Positions 15,401-24,173 of a stretch of 56,052 bases of DNA are shown here, one piece after another. This DNA is from a virus. The stretch is taken from the IMG/VR virus record IMGVR_UViG_3300042691_039309, positions 1-56,052 of that record; one strand, given 5' to 3'. The notes below the pieces were generated by a model. It was given only the letters and a program-made list of their open reading frames with translations. It was not told the origin of the DNA and searched no databases. The first letter of the stretch is position 1; each line of letters starts with the position of its first letter. The translations under genes and the position numbers were made by a program.

Positions 15401-18059
15401 ATCTTTTGGATTGAGCGGAAGCATCTTTGGTAAGAAAGCTGGTATACTTGCAACCTTAGCTGGAGCAGCATTAGCTCTTTATAATATTCTAAATAAAAAT
15501 AATCAAACAGAAGAACAATTAAATAAAAATATTGAAGATAATAAAGATAAATTACAAACATTTTCCTCTGCAGTCGTAGATTACAATACTTCTTTAGAAA
15601 AATTAAAATCAGAAGAACTAACCGATACTGATAGGCAAAGGGTGTTAACTGAAAGTAATGAAGCTTTAGCAACAATATTAGCTACTACTCCAGAAAAATT
15701 AATAGGTGGATTAAAATCAGCAATCGAAACAGGCAACTTACAAGATATTCAGCAAAAGATTGGTGCAGTTCAAGTTGCGCTTCAAACAAGCGCATCAAAT
15801 ACAGAAAGTTTAGCTAATATACTTAATTTAACAAAAGATAAACAATTAACTGGAGAAGAATTAGATAAATTTACTAATGCCATACTTGAATTAAGAACTG
15901 GCAAAGGCACAGCCTTAAGAACAGAAATTTTAGAAAGACCAGAATTAAGGCAAAAATTTAGTCAAGATTTATCAGAAGCTTTAACATCTTTAATTGAAAG
16001 AAATCAAAGATTAGGTATTGGCACTCCTGTAATTGGAAGATCTGTCGGTGGTATATCAGAAGAGGATTTAGCTCTTGGTATAACAAGAAGACCAGCTGGA
16101 GCAGCAAGTCCAGCAGAAGAAGCTTTAGTAAAAGAAACAAATTTAATTTTAAATCCAATAAGAAATTTATTAGTTCGAGCAGGAGTACCATTAGAAAATG
16201 TAGTAGAAGTTTTAACTGAATTAGAGAAGCTTTCTTTTGAAAGTGCTGACGCTGGTAGTAAAGCTTTAAGTGATAGTTTTGGGAGATTAACAATAAAAAC
16301 AACAAACTATACTAAAGCCGTAGAGCAAGCATTAAGATTTACAAAAGCCGATATTTTAAGAAGAGCACAGTTAGCTGGTGATGTGTCCGCTTCAAATGAG
16401 GCAGCTTTAAGATTTGCAGAATCATTAAATCCAGAAGCATTAAATCAATATGCAGCTACAGTATTAGATACAAATAAGGATCTAAATGCTAATCGTATTG
16501 CTGCGGCTAAAGTATTAGATTCTCAAGAAGGAATATATAAAAGTATACTTAATGAAACCGAAAGAAGAAAAGTAAATGCTAAATTCATAGAACAAACTAA
16601 TAACTTATTACAAAATGGACAAAAAGATTTAGATAAATTTGTCCTAGCAGTTCAAGGCACTGAAGAAGAACTTGTAGCTCTAAATCAAAGAGCTAGAGGT
16701 TTGATGTTTGCTGAAGATTTCCGTGGAGCTAGACAAACTGCTAGAGAAAATAGAATATTAGGTGGTGAGACTAGACTCGAAGATTTTCCAGCTTCATTCT
16801 TTGATGAATTTGATTATAGGACGGAAGATTCATTTAGAGAAGCTCAGCTCGGAGCAAAAGAAACAGCTAGAACAATTAAAAGTGAATTTAATAATGCTTT
16901 CTTATCTTTTGCAAATGGTACAGCCACAGCTAGTGATGCATTTACTCAATTTGCTAATAATGTTGCTAGTAAAGTGCAACAAATCGCATTAGAATTTAGC
17001 ACAAATCTTATATTTGGAAAATTATTTGGTAGTACTAGTAATATATTTGGAGGAGGTGGTGGTGGGGGTCTTGGAGACTTCTTTAGTTCTTTATTTAAAT
17101 CTAAAGGTGGAATTATTAAAGGTTATGCCTCTGGTGGAACAGTTTCTGGTGGATCTGGAACAAGAGATGATGTACCAGCTATGTTAAGTGCTGGAGAATA
17201 TGTCATTAGAAAAAGCGCAGTGAATAAATATGGAACTGGAATGTTGGGAATGATTAATGGGGGTATGATGCCAAAATTTGCAAATGGTGGAGAATTTCAA
17301 TTTTTAGGAGAAAATGCTTATAGATATAATGATCCACTCTATCCAACAGCTGGACAAAATGTTATAGACCCAAGATTAAGTTTAAAAGCAATTCTTGATC
17401 CTAACAATCCACAAAATCAAATTCGACAACAAAGAGAAAATACCTTATATGATTATTTAAATTATGTAGGCGGAGTAAATGAGGCAAATCGTCAAGCTTT
17501 AGAGGAAAACATTAGGGTAAATCAAGATATCCAAGACCAGTATAATAGACAAAAAAATCAAGCATCTCAAGGTGCATGGTTTTCCTATCTATTAGGATTA
17601 GGTGGCGCAGGTCTTACTTTATTTAATCAGGGTGGTAGAGTCAAAAAATTTGCAAAGGGAGGCTCAAGTCAAGATAATATACCAGCACTTTTAATGGATG
17701 GTGAATTTGTTATGAGAAAAGAAGCTGTAAATCTATACGGAAAAAGATTCTTTGATGATTTAAATTCTGGGAGAGTTAAAAAATTCGCTAATGGTGGAGC
17801 AGTTGGTGGCACTTCTCAGACAGATACTTCTAGTTATTCTCCTACAAATAATGTTAATGTTACAGTTAATTTAAATCAAGAGCGCATTGTTTCTGATACA
17901 ACTCAACAAACCACAAATACGCCAGCTCAAGAAAGAGAAGAAGAAAATAGAAGGACTCGTGAATTAGCAGCCAGAGTAAAAGATCAAGTCATCAGAGTTA
18001 TTACAGAACAACAAAGACCTGGTGGTTTATTAAGTAGCGCAGTTTATCAAAAACGTTAG
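12405..18059 (+). CDS. Tail tape measure protein (TP901-type core)
   Basis: This 1884-residue protein would set tail length and enter the host at DNA injection. Residues ~85-330 match the TP901 core (DIQKSLTDINVILNVSTDSL, then AATEFSRQGLGLEETLKRT, and an ARGGAVIGNSLKTIFTRIQR segment). GFIPNF occurs four times, at residues 539, 621, 870 and 943. Between copies two and three lies a domain with E787, D807/D809 and D831-F-K833, spaced like the active site of PD-(D/E)XK nucleases. A hydrophobic stretch (~945-1030) may be membrane-active. The C-terminus has two GG..[DE]D[VN][IV]PA[LM]L..GE[YF]V[IM]RK elements, common in tape measure proteins. It converges with the tail-tip operon one base beyond its stop. 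Confidence 0.93.
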   Translation: MARTSATISVGADTRQLERDIQRALGRDFKFKGLNEKAFTQPLGRITGAANEFQKSLDASNARVIAFGASAGLIFGVERAFTSLVRSTIDVQKSLTDINVILNVSTDSLQKFGDGLFSVARDTAQTFDTVAQAATEFSRQGLGLEETLKRTRDALILTRLSGLDTIASVEALTATINSFSNAALDSTIIINKLANVDAAFAVSSADLAEAIKRVGSSAQDVGVDFDELLAIVTSVQQTTARGGAVIGNSLKTIFTRIQRTDTLDALEELGIQVRTIEGNTLPAIQILSNLATTFNTLGDTQRAQVAEQVGGVFQINILRAALADLGKEYSVYNNALKVSSSSTNEAVLRNEALNQTLSALINKTFVNLTKVGADIGRISFQPTFENLLQLLNRGLEQLDVDSKTTGGKIGRGILEGIGDFISGPGVVLATAVLGKLLINLGKFAADSLQTILNINVKAQERAQIQTKINQVLAQEPALVQAVYNKQISVLDVENKILSIIRQQTVERERAAALSATIAGGLAGRGVTTRGGTLKAKSQGFIPNFASSEIMGALAGGYTPGYVRKMNIPGEGSITYNSAERVKRFPGLSQPAIMPPSRSQAGQTYKDTFSSVYGFNPYASSGFIPNFVSNAKMAAAIRLGRMTEEDAAKLGYVRSDVKIAQRKSQTVLNKPTPLDVSSIASILLPFIGSSRRLVGPFSPKGKSSEFAITNIPVYGMKKAALEGDLVDDKRRLFTNITDSILTNTTAFIDTLKPLGKTVNRGTLATAFSSSGEKGAYGAVRGAVGSAFEIGVKTALNYTSLESGKGFGDFDVRGGRNIGNLQRLFGFTTLLADFKGGLSQGNLQSFASKIYKELGGRREGFSTTKGKKASDGFIPNFSALNEAIDREIMAGVSPARVRIGQDRRLTSAANPLGLGVYNTKDEPLGLGQGIGRYGGKAKSAGAAGGFIPNFVAPLAAAGFAIGSRALLALSIGVPIVNETLKELVGGQNKVTDALDIATKALSFGLSGSIFGKKAGILATLAGAALALYNILNKNNQTEEQLNKNIEDNKDKLQTFSSAVVDYNTSLEKLKSEELTDTDRQRVLTESNEALATILATTPEKLIGGLKSAIETGNLQDIQQKIGAVQVALQTSASNTESLANILNLTKDKQLTGEELDKFTNAILELRTGKGTALRTEILERPELRQKFSQDLSEALTSLIERNQRLGIGTPVIGRSVGGISEEDLALGITRRPAGAASPAEEALVKETNLILNPIRNLLVRAGVPLENVVEVLTELEKLSFESADAGSKALSDSFGRLTIKTTNYTKAVEQALRFTKADILRRAQLAGDVSASNEAALRFAESLNPEALNQYAATVLDTNKDLNANRIAAAKVLDSQEGIYKSILNETERRKVNAKFIEQTNNLLQNGQKDLDKFVLAVQGTEEELVALNQRARGLMFAEDFRGARQTARENRILGGETRLEDFPASFFDEFDYRTEDSFREAQLGAKETARTIKSEFNNAFLSFANGTATASDAFTQFANNVASKVQQIALEFSTNLIFGKLFGSTSNIFGGGGGGGLGDFFSSLFKSKGGIIKGYASGGTVSGGSGTRDDVPAMLSAGEYVIRKSAVNKYGTGMLGMINGGMMPKFANGGEFQFLGENAYRYNDPLYPTAGQNVIDPRLSLKAILDPNNPQNQIRQQRENTLYDYLNYVGGVNEANRQALEENIRVNQDIQDQYNRQKNQASQGAWFSYLLGLGGAGLTLFNQGGRVKKFAKGGSSQDNIPALLMDGEFVMRKEAVNLYGKRFFDDLNSGRVKKFANGGAVGGTSQTDTSSYSPTNNVNVTVNLNQERIVSDTTQQTTNTPAQEREEENRRTRELAARVKDQVIRVITEQQRPGGLLSSAVYQKR

Positions 18060-18060
18060 T

Positions 18061-19476
18061 TTATAAAATTAATTTGGCTGAAAAATTAATTAAATCTTTG
18101 TCAGATATTATTTGATTTTTTGATATATTTGGATTAAAAGACAGATGTTCATTTAGATCATTAAGATTATAAGAATATTTAAATAAAAATGTTATATATT
18201 CTTTATTATCAATTACAGTTTTATATCTTTCATAAAATTTAAGATTATTACTTGTTTCTACATAGAATCTTTCATTATTATGAAAAGATGTTATAAATTC
18301 AACATAAATATTACATATATCGGCTAATTCTTCGACTTCTAGTATTTTAGCTCTAATCACCCCTTGGTTTTGAAGATAATCAATATCTATTGCTATATCT
18401 TCATAATCTATCATATTTTTAGAATAATATCCTAGATAATCTCTTTGTAGGTTAAATGAGTTGTCCAACACATCATCAGTATTTAGATCATCTGATAAAC
18501 ATATTGTTTTTGTATTTTGGTCCTTATTAAGTAAGGGAAAATATCTATTAAAAGTTATATCATTAATATTTAAATCGGTTTGCAGGGAATTAGTTTCAAG
18601 ACTTTCTGCGTTAAATAAATATATATAATTTTGATAAAATATTAACATCTCATTGTTTACTGCTTGTTTATAAATTTTGCCTATATTAAAATATTGATCA
18701 GGAAAATATTCTTCATATAAATTATTAATATCTGATTCTGTTTCTCTTTCTTTTAAGAATTTATATATTTCTGTTTGAACGAAATTTAATGGTATAATTT
18801 TTATATTTATATTTTCTGATATTTCAACTATATCACTTTCAATAAATGGTATCGTTAGTAATGCAGTTTGATCATTAACATCCAACCATTTTTCTTTTAC
18901 TTTTTCAGTAAATAGATTATATAGTTTTTTATTTTTAATTATTTTATTTGATGCCTCGCTTAGTATTAAAAATGATTCTATATTTTTTGAATTAAAATAT
19001 TCTTTATTTATGAGTAATTTAATGGTCAAGTAATCACTGCTTCTATATATTTTATTAAATAAAAGATTCTTATTTAAATTTTCTATTTTGTCGTATTCAA
19101 CATCTACATTAAAATCTCCTTTTCCGTCATTATTAAAATCAACTGAGAAAGAAAATTCTTTATAGAATCCTATTTTATTATTAATTTTTTTATATTTATT
19201 ATAATTGTTTTCAAAATTATATTTAAATGTGTTCTTAACCTTGCTTTTTGAAAAATTTGCAAAGAATTTTACTTTTGGTATATTTTTAATTTTTTTAGAT
19301 TTTTTTTCTAAAATCAAATCGTAATTCTTGACATTTAAAAATTCTTCTACTAGATTCAAATTTTTATCTTTAATTTTTATATTGTAAGAAGGAAAATCTT
19401 GAGAGATAGTAATATAATCTGGTATATTTCTAATTGTTTCCCATTCGAAAGTTGCATTTAGATTATTTATTTTCAT
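18061..19476 (-). CDS. Tail-tip-associated protein of unknown function
   Basis: This 471-residue Asn-, Lys- and Ile-rich protein is the last gene of the tail-tip operon, two bases after the J-like gene. Around residue 113 it has DFNNDGKGDFNVD, which resembles an EF-hand or dockerin-type calcium loop (D-x-N-x-D-G-x-G-D). A second acidic stretch is LSDDLNTDDVLDN. No signal peptide or membrane segment is visible. By position it may be a tip accessory protein or receptor-binding component, but no family is recognised. A calcium requirement for adsorption would fit the loop; that is inference. Confidence 0.5.
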   Translation of the reverse strand: MKINNLNATFEWETIRNIPDYITISQDFPSYNIKIKDKNLNLVEEFLNVKNYDLILEKKSKKIKNIPKVKFFANFSKSKVKNTFKYNFENNYNKYKKINNKIGFYKEFSFSVDFNNDGKGDFNVDVEYDKIENLNKNLLFNKIYRSSDYLTIKLLINKEYFNSKNIESFLILSEASNKIIKNKKLYNLFTEKVKEKWLDVNDQTALLTIPFIESDIVEISENINIKIIPLNFVQTEIYKFLKERETESDINNLYEEYFPDQYFNIGKIYKQAVNNEMLIFYQNYIYLFNAESLETNSLQTDLNINDITFNRYFPLLNKDQNTKTICLSDDLNTDDVLDNSFNLQRDYLGYYSKNMIDYEDIAIDIDYLQNQGVIRAKILEVEELADICNIYVEFITSFHNNERFYVETSNNLKFYERYKTVIDNKEYITFLFKYSYNLNDLNEHLSFNPNISKNQIISDKDLINFSAKLIL

Positions 19477-19478
19477 AG

Positions 19479-22400
19479 TTAATAAACATTTATTCCAGAA
19501 GCTTGTACGCTAAAAACTGAAGCTTGATTTCTCAATACAAAAAGTCCTGTGGCAGGCTGAGATCTTTCACCGATATTATTTTCTGCAAAAACTCTGAAAT
19601 AATATAGTCCTGTGTATAATGGGGTAAAGAATGGTGGAAATATAGGTTCATATATACCATCAAGATCATTATCTACATAAGATATACCAGTTCTTAGATT
19701 AGATGAAGACAGAACGTCTTTTTGTGTTGACAACGGAGTAGAAGAATTAAAATTAGATCCAGAGTTTACATAGACATAATATAAAGAATTTGAAGAATTT
19801 GAAGGAGGTATTATATTATATATAATACTATTAATACCAGTTCTATTTGCTGTATAATGTCCTGCTGATGGATTATATGGATCTTTCAAGAAATTACCAT
19901 TACTATCCCTAAATAATCCACTTAGCACAAGATTTGGCATAGTTGGAGCTGATGGACGATTTGGCACATTTACTAGAGTAGCAATATTATCTATATCTAT
20001 AAATTTTTGTCTATTATACTCTAATGCATTAATACCAAAAATTTCTGGACTTTTTTCTGTCACATTTAATACTCTATACTCTTTTGGTTTATTTAGATAA
20101 GATTCTAAATAATAACCTGGATATAATGCATTCGATGGATTATTTATTAAAGATTTTGTGTCTATACCAGCGGTAGAATAACCAGAAGTATTGATGTCAA
20201 TTATCCATACTGTATTTTGAGGCAAACTATATCCGGAATTAGATAATCTTGATGGAAAGTTTATTCGTATATTATTAGAATATATTCCAGATCCACTAGT
20301 TAAATAATTTTTTGGGTTATTTATATTTATAGATTGAACTTGACCTTTTCTTAAGAAAGAACTATTTATTCCAGATACTCCAGAAGATGTTACATTTGAA
20401 AAGCCTGTGGCGTATAAATCTCCTAATTGTGTACCAAAATTTAAGTTGTATGTTGGTGTTAAAATATCAAAAGTTAGTCCAGAATTGACTCCTGTTATAG
20501 CGTATGTATTTGTTGAATTGTATGGAATATCTAATACTGCATATCCAGTTGTCAGCTCTAGTGTTCTACCTGCGTAAGTTTGATTTTTTCTATATTGATC
20601 ATATACAGAAATAATATCTCCTGGTCTTAAGAAGTTGCCTTCTAATCCTACTTCAAAATCAATTAATTCTGTTTCAGTATTTTGTGTTGTTAGTAACCAT
20701 TTTCCAACTCTTCTAGCTTGGTTCTTATTAGTACATCCAAATGCAACTATTTCTGTTTCTCTTATTCCAATTTTTGCTAGTGAATTTCTATCTTCAATAT
20801 ACTCAATTGCAGGTTTATAATTATCATTCTCATCATTATATCTTACTACTGCAACTGTTTTTCTTGATTTTTTGGATGCATCTGAATATGTAAAGTCGCC
20901 ATTAATTACGTTACTATTATTAAATAGATATATAGGTTCTTTTGGTGAATCTTGAGACACGGTAATTTGTCCAGCTGAATAATATAATATAGCTTGAAAT
21001 ATACTAGCCATATCGTTTAGAACTTTATAAGCCTCTTCTTTAGATGCAATATAAACATTGCACCTGAACCTAGCTTCTAAGCCACCAAAACCATCACTGA
21101 CTAGTTGATCGCAATATTGTCCAATTTCATATAAATTCCATTTATCGGCTAAATCAGAATTTATATACTTTCCTAAACCAAATCTATTATTTGTTATAAG
21201 ATCATAAAAGCACCATGCAGGATTATCTGTCCAAGCAATCTTGAATTGACCATTCCATGCACCGCTATAAGTCTTAGAAATAGGATCATAATTAATTGGC
21301 ACTTTAACTTTCAATAATCTAACTTTATATGTTCTAGTTGGAACTTCATTAAAATATCTTGCATCAAATTTCGAAAAAACTAGAGCAGAGTCTGGATATA
21401 CAAATCTATCAGAATAAACTTCAGTTATACTATCGACTGATGTTGAAGTTGAAAGACTTGCCGTGCCAAATTCTCTACTTCTTTTTGTGACATCTACTGC
21501 CCAACCTATTTGATTTGGGAAAAGTGGGAAAAATGGAGTATTTTCTGCAAAAGGTCTTAAACTTATCTCATAAGTAAATATCATTGGAGACTTTGAAACT
21601 TTTCCTTTTGCTTCTATTGTATCAACCGACCAAAAAGATTTTTCATATGGAGGATATTTTGATGTGTCTAATAATACTAAATCTCCATTGTTTAAGATTC
21701 TATAAGTTGCAAATTGTAATATTAGATCTTGTCTTTCTATATCTCCAGCATTAGAGCCTGTGAGGATCTGTTCATATAAACTATTAATTTTAATATTTAT
21801 TTTTATGGCAGATACATCTGTATTGTATATGTAATATGTCTTAGGGGAAATAATTTCTTCATTTCCACTAACTATATAATATCCATATAAACTTTCACCT
21901 ATGCTACGAGTTGTGGAAGTCTGTAAGGGTATTTTATTTCTATCAACTTGTTTACCAAAATAGTCTCTTCTATCTTCATAAAGATATATGTATGGATTAT
22001 AAACTGTATGATCATTTGTTTTTTCTCCATATGTATATTTGTAATCTGCAAATTGAAAATTATAAAAACCTTGTAAGTCAGTAATTGGAACATCATTCCA
22101 ATAAATTGATCTTGTTTCTGGACCACCTGGAGATCCTGGAGTTTGTGCTGCATTTGAATATGGTTGAAAACTTACGCTAGTATAACCTATATCACCAACA
22201 TTTTTTCCACTAAAGTTTGGAATATAAACTCCAGTGACAAATCCTTCGATTGGTCCTTCACAAATTAGATCTAAAATATTAATTTGAGAAATAGAATTAA
22301 AAGCTGTCTGATTTTTAATTTCTTTAGAATAAGCTGACTCTACGGCTGGATTTGCATTTACAGAAAATATTGTTCTCAAATCTGGCGTATTTGGATCTAC

Positions 22401-22694
22401 TTTTCCATATAATACATAAGCGTCAGGACGCCAATCAAAATAATCATATCCACTAAGATTTGCCAAAGGCGTGTAAGCTGAATAAAATCCACTGGGACCA
22501 TATCCAAATGATTCGTTAGAAAATGTACTATATGGTATAAATGATCCACTAAATGATAAAGATATGGATCCTGCGCCTCCTCCATCATCTTGAGCTGTGC
22601 TTTCTGGAAAATTATAAGATGCAAATCCATACCCTAAATTACCTGGAAATAAAAGGTAAGTTAATCCATCTGCAAATTTATATGCATTACCCAT
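19479..22694 (-). CDS. Lambda J-like central tail-tip protein
   Basis: This 1071-residue protein forms the distal tail hub. The region from about residue 130 (INILDLICEGPIEGF) is the standard J start, although it is preceded here by an extra ~130 Gly/Ser/Tyr-rich residues. The central part carries J-family features: NPAWCFYDLITNNRFGLG, the RFRCNVYI...EEAYKVLNDMASIF block and LEGNFLRPGDIISVYD. The C-terminal region includes an Fn3-like segment (residues ~925-1050). Family knowledge: J binds the receptor through its C-terminus and closes the tube. It follows the I-like gene and precedes the 471-residue protein. The homologues fit tails that cross a Gram-negative outer membrane. Confidence 0.9.
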   Translation of the reverse strand: MGNAYKFADGLTYLLFPGNLGYGFASYNFPESTAQDDGGGAGSISLSFSGSFIPYSTFSNESFGYGPSGFYSAYTPLANLSGYDYFDWRPDAYVLYGKVDPNTPDLRTIFSVNANPAVESAYSKEIKNQTAFNSISQINILDLICEGPIEGFVTGVYIPNFSGKNVGDIGYTSVSFQPYSNAAQTPGSPGGPETRSIYWNDVPITDLQGFYNFQFADYKYTYGEKTNDHTVYNPYIYLYEDRRDYFGKQVDRNKIPLQTSTTRSIGESLYGYYIVSGNEEIISPKTYYIYNTDVSAIKINIKINSLYEQILTGSNAGDIERQDLILQFATYRILNNGDLVLLDTSKYPPYEKSFWSVDTIEAKGKVSKSPMIFTYEISLRPFAENTPFFPLFPNQIGWAVDVTKRSREFGTASLSTSTSVDSITEVYSDRFVYPDSALVFSKFDARYFNEVPTRTYKVRLLKVKVPINYDPISKTYSGAWNGQFKIAWTDNPAWCFYDLITNNRFGLGKYINSDLADKWNLYEIGQYCDQLVSDGFGGLEARFRCNVYIASKEEAYKVLNDMASIFQAILYYSAGQITVSQDSPKEPIYLFNNSNVINGDFTYSDASKKSRKTVAVVRYNDENDNYKPAIEYIEDRNSLAKIGIRETEIVAFGCTNKNQARRVGKWLLTTQNTETELIDFEVGLEGNFLRPGDIISVYDQYRKNQTYAGRTLELTTGYAVLDIPYNSTNTYAITGVNSGLTFDILTPTYNLNFGTQLGDLYATGFSNVTSSGVSGINSSFLRKGQVQSININNPKNYLTSGSGIYSNNIRINFPSRLSNSGYSLPQNTVWIIDINTSGYSTAGIDTKSLINNPSNALYPGYYLESYLNKPKEYRVLNVTEKSPEIFGINALEYNRQKFIDIDNIATLVNVPNRPSAPTMPNLVLSGLFRDSNGNFLKDPYNPSAGHYTANRTGINSIIYNIIPPSNSSNSLYYVYVNSGSNFNSSTPLSTQKDVLSSSNLRTGISYVDNDLDGIYEPIFPPFFTPLYTGLYYFRVFAENNIGERSQPATGLFVLRNQASVFSVQASGINVY

Positions 22695-22697
22695 AAA

Positions 22698-23465
22698 TTA
22701 AAATGGAGATGTTTGTAAAGAAGATTGATTAATCAAATAACATCTTGAATTAAATATATATTGATTACTACCTTCATCTAGAGACTGCAAAGTAGTATTA
22801 GATACAGATCCTTTATAAGCTCTGTAAATAATATCATAATTTGCATAAACATTGTTTCCGCCAATTACTAACTGACCATATCCAATTGGAACAGGTCCAC
22901 CTTCTCCGACTGTATTTACTGGTCCATTAAATAAATAAGAAGTTGGGCCACCAGCTTCGCCTTCTCCTTCTATCGGATTAACTTGTTGAGCTGTAAATGG
23001 TACAGAAGGTGGTGGTTTTGATAAAAGCTCACTAGTTCCTGCAGCTATTAATCCCAAACCAGCTATACCTCCAGCCACTGCAAGGGGAATAAGAGGTGGA
23101 AAAAATACACCTACAACGATTGCTGCAGCTACAGTAAATACGCCTGTAATGATTTTGCCTACCGGACCAGCTCCTTGAATGTGAGGAACTATATCTATAA
23201 CTTCAATATTTTCATTTAAATTTAGAAAAAATTCAGAATTTTTTATTTCATTTATAGATTTAAAATTTGGTTCCTCTGTAAATAAATTAGTCTTATTAAT
23301 TAATATTTCATATCTAAAATCATTTTGATAATCAATAATCCATCTTCTCAATTTTCTTGTATTTGCTTCTATTGCTTTTAAAGCTTCCGCAACGCTTGAA
23401 ACCTCAAGCTCCCAAGATTCTCCTAAATCTTTACCTAATCTACCATGTAAATTTACCCTTATCAT
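22698..23465 (-). CDS. Lambda I-like tail assembly protein
   Basis: This 255-residue protein has an N-terminal beta-grasp-like domain (IRVNLHGRLGKDLGESWELE), an alanine/glycine/valine-rich hydrophobic segment at ~110-150 (ITGVFTVAAAIVVGVFF), and a C-terminal GPVNTVGEGGPVPIGYGQLV element typical of the lambda I family. Family knowledge: gpI acts with K in assembly of the tail tip and is not always found in the mature virion. It overlaps the K-like gene by four bases, in the same M-L-K-I-J order as lambda. Confidence 0.88.
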   Translation of the reverse strand: MIRVNLHGRLGKDLGESWELEVSSVAEALKAIEANTRKLRRWIIDYQNDFRYEILINKTNLFTEEPNFKSINEIKNSEFFLNLNENIEVIDIVPHIQGAGPVGKIITGVFTVAAAIVVGVFFPPLIPLAVAGGIAGLGLIAAGTSELLSKPPPSVPFTAQQVNPIEGEGEAGGPTSYLFNGPVNTVGEGGPVPIGYGQLVIGGNNVYANYDIIYRAYKGSVSNTTLQSLDEGSNQYIFNSRCYLINQSSLQTSPF

Positions 23466-24172
23466 ATTTTTAACCTTAAAATTAAATCCGTATGCCTTCT
23501 ATAAAAATTACAATAATTTTCTATTTTTGAGAAACCAAACATAGGCTGATGTAAAATTTTATTTTCTCCTAAATATAGTCCAAGATGTTTTGTGCCAAAT
23601 CCACTAAAAAATAATATATCATATAATTTTAGCCCTTGATTTTTATCTAAAATTTCAAAATTATTTACTTTATGAAAGTTATAAATTTTATCTTTTATAT
23701 CTACGTCATTTAAATTTTCTTCATAGCTAACATTTAAGTTTATATTCTTTTCATTTTTATAAAAATCTTTTATTAAAGTAAAACAGTCATATTTCTTATA
23801 TTCATAGAATCTACCTATGTAATTACTTGAGATCTCTACTGGACTATAAATTTTATACAAATCCTTTTTTAAATGATATAAAATAATTGGTATATTTAAA
23901 TTTTCTGAACATTTTTCATCTTCTTCTGAAAAGTAATCGTCCTGTTCATTTACATGGCTGTGATATATATAATATATTTTATTATACAAAGCTTTTGTTT
24001 TTAAAAAATCTATCGAAGAAATTTCAAAAGTTTTTTCTGGAGATTTAGAAATATTTTTACATGGGATGCAAATAAAAGATTTATTATTTTTAACTATAAA
24101 ACCACATGACTCCATAGGAAAATCCTTAATAGATTGTTGCTTTATAAAATTTTTTATTTTTTTATCTATCAT
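23462..24172 (-). CDS. Lambda K-like tail protein: JAMM plus NlpC/P60 peptidase
   Basis: I start this 236-residue protein at ATG 24172, directly after the L-like stop; an upstream alternative at 24226 would overlap L. The N-terminal domain has the JAMM/MPN zinc-peptidase pattern: ESCGF near residue 22, then HSH followed by S-E-E-D. The C-terminal domain looks like NlpC/P60, with the candidate Cys in YDCFTLIKDFY and the candidate His in GTKHLGLYLG. Family knowledge: K homologues are needed for tip assembly and may cut peptidoglycan during DNA entry. Both catalytic centres appear intact. Confidence 0.88.
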   Translation of the reverse strand: MIDKKIKNFIKQQSIKDFPMESCGFIVKNNKSFICIPCKNISKSPEKTFEISSIDFLKTKALYNKIYYIYHSHVNEQDDYFSEEDEKCSENLNIPIILYHLKKDLYKIYSPVEISSNYIGRFYEYKKYDCFTLIKDFYKNEKNINLNVSYEENLNDVDIKDKIYNFHKVNNFEILDKNQGLKLYDILFFSGFGTKHLGLYLGENKILHQPMFGFSKIENYCNFYRRHTDLILRLKI

Positions 24173-24173
24173 T

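Noticed and set aside
15367-16305. Leu-rich minus-strand reading frames inside the tape measure gene
   Set aside because: They are composed almost only of Leu, Tyr, Gln and Phe, the mirror image of a coding strand rich in Ala/Glu/Lys codons, and have no ribosome binding site.
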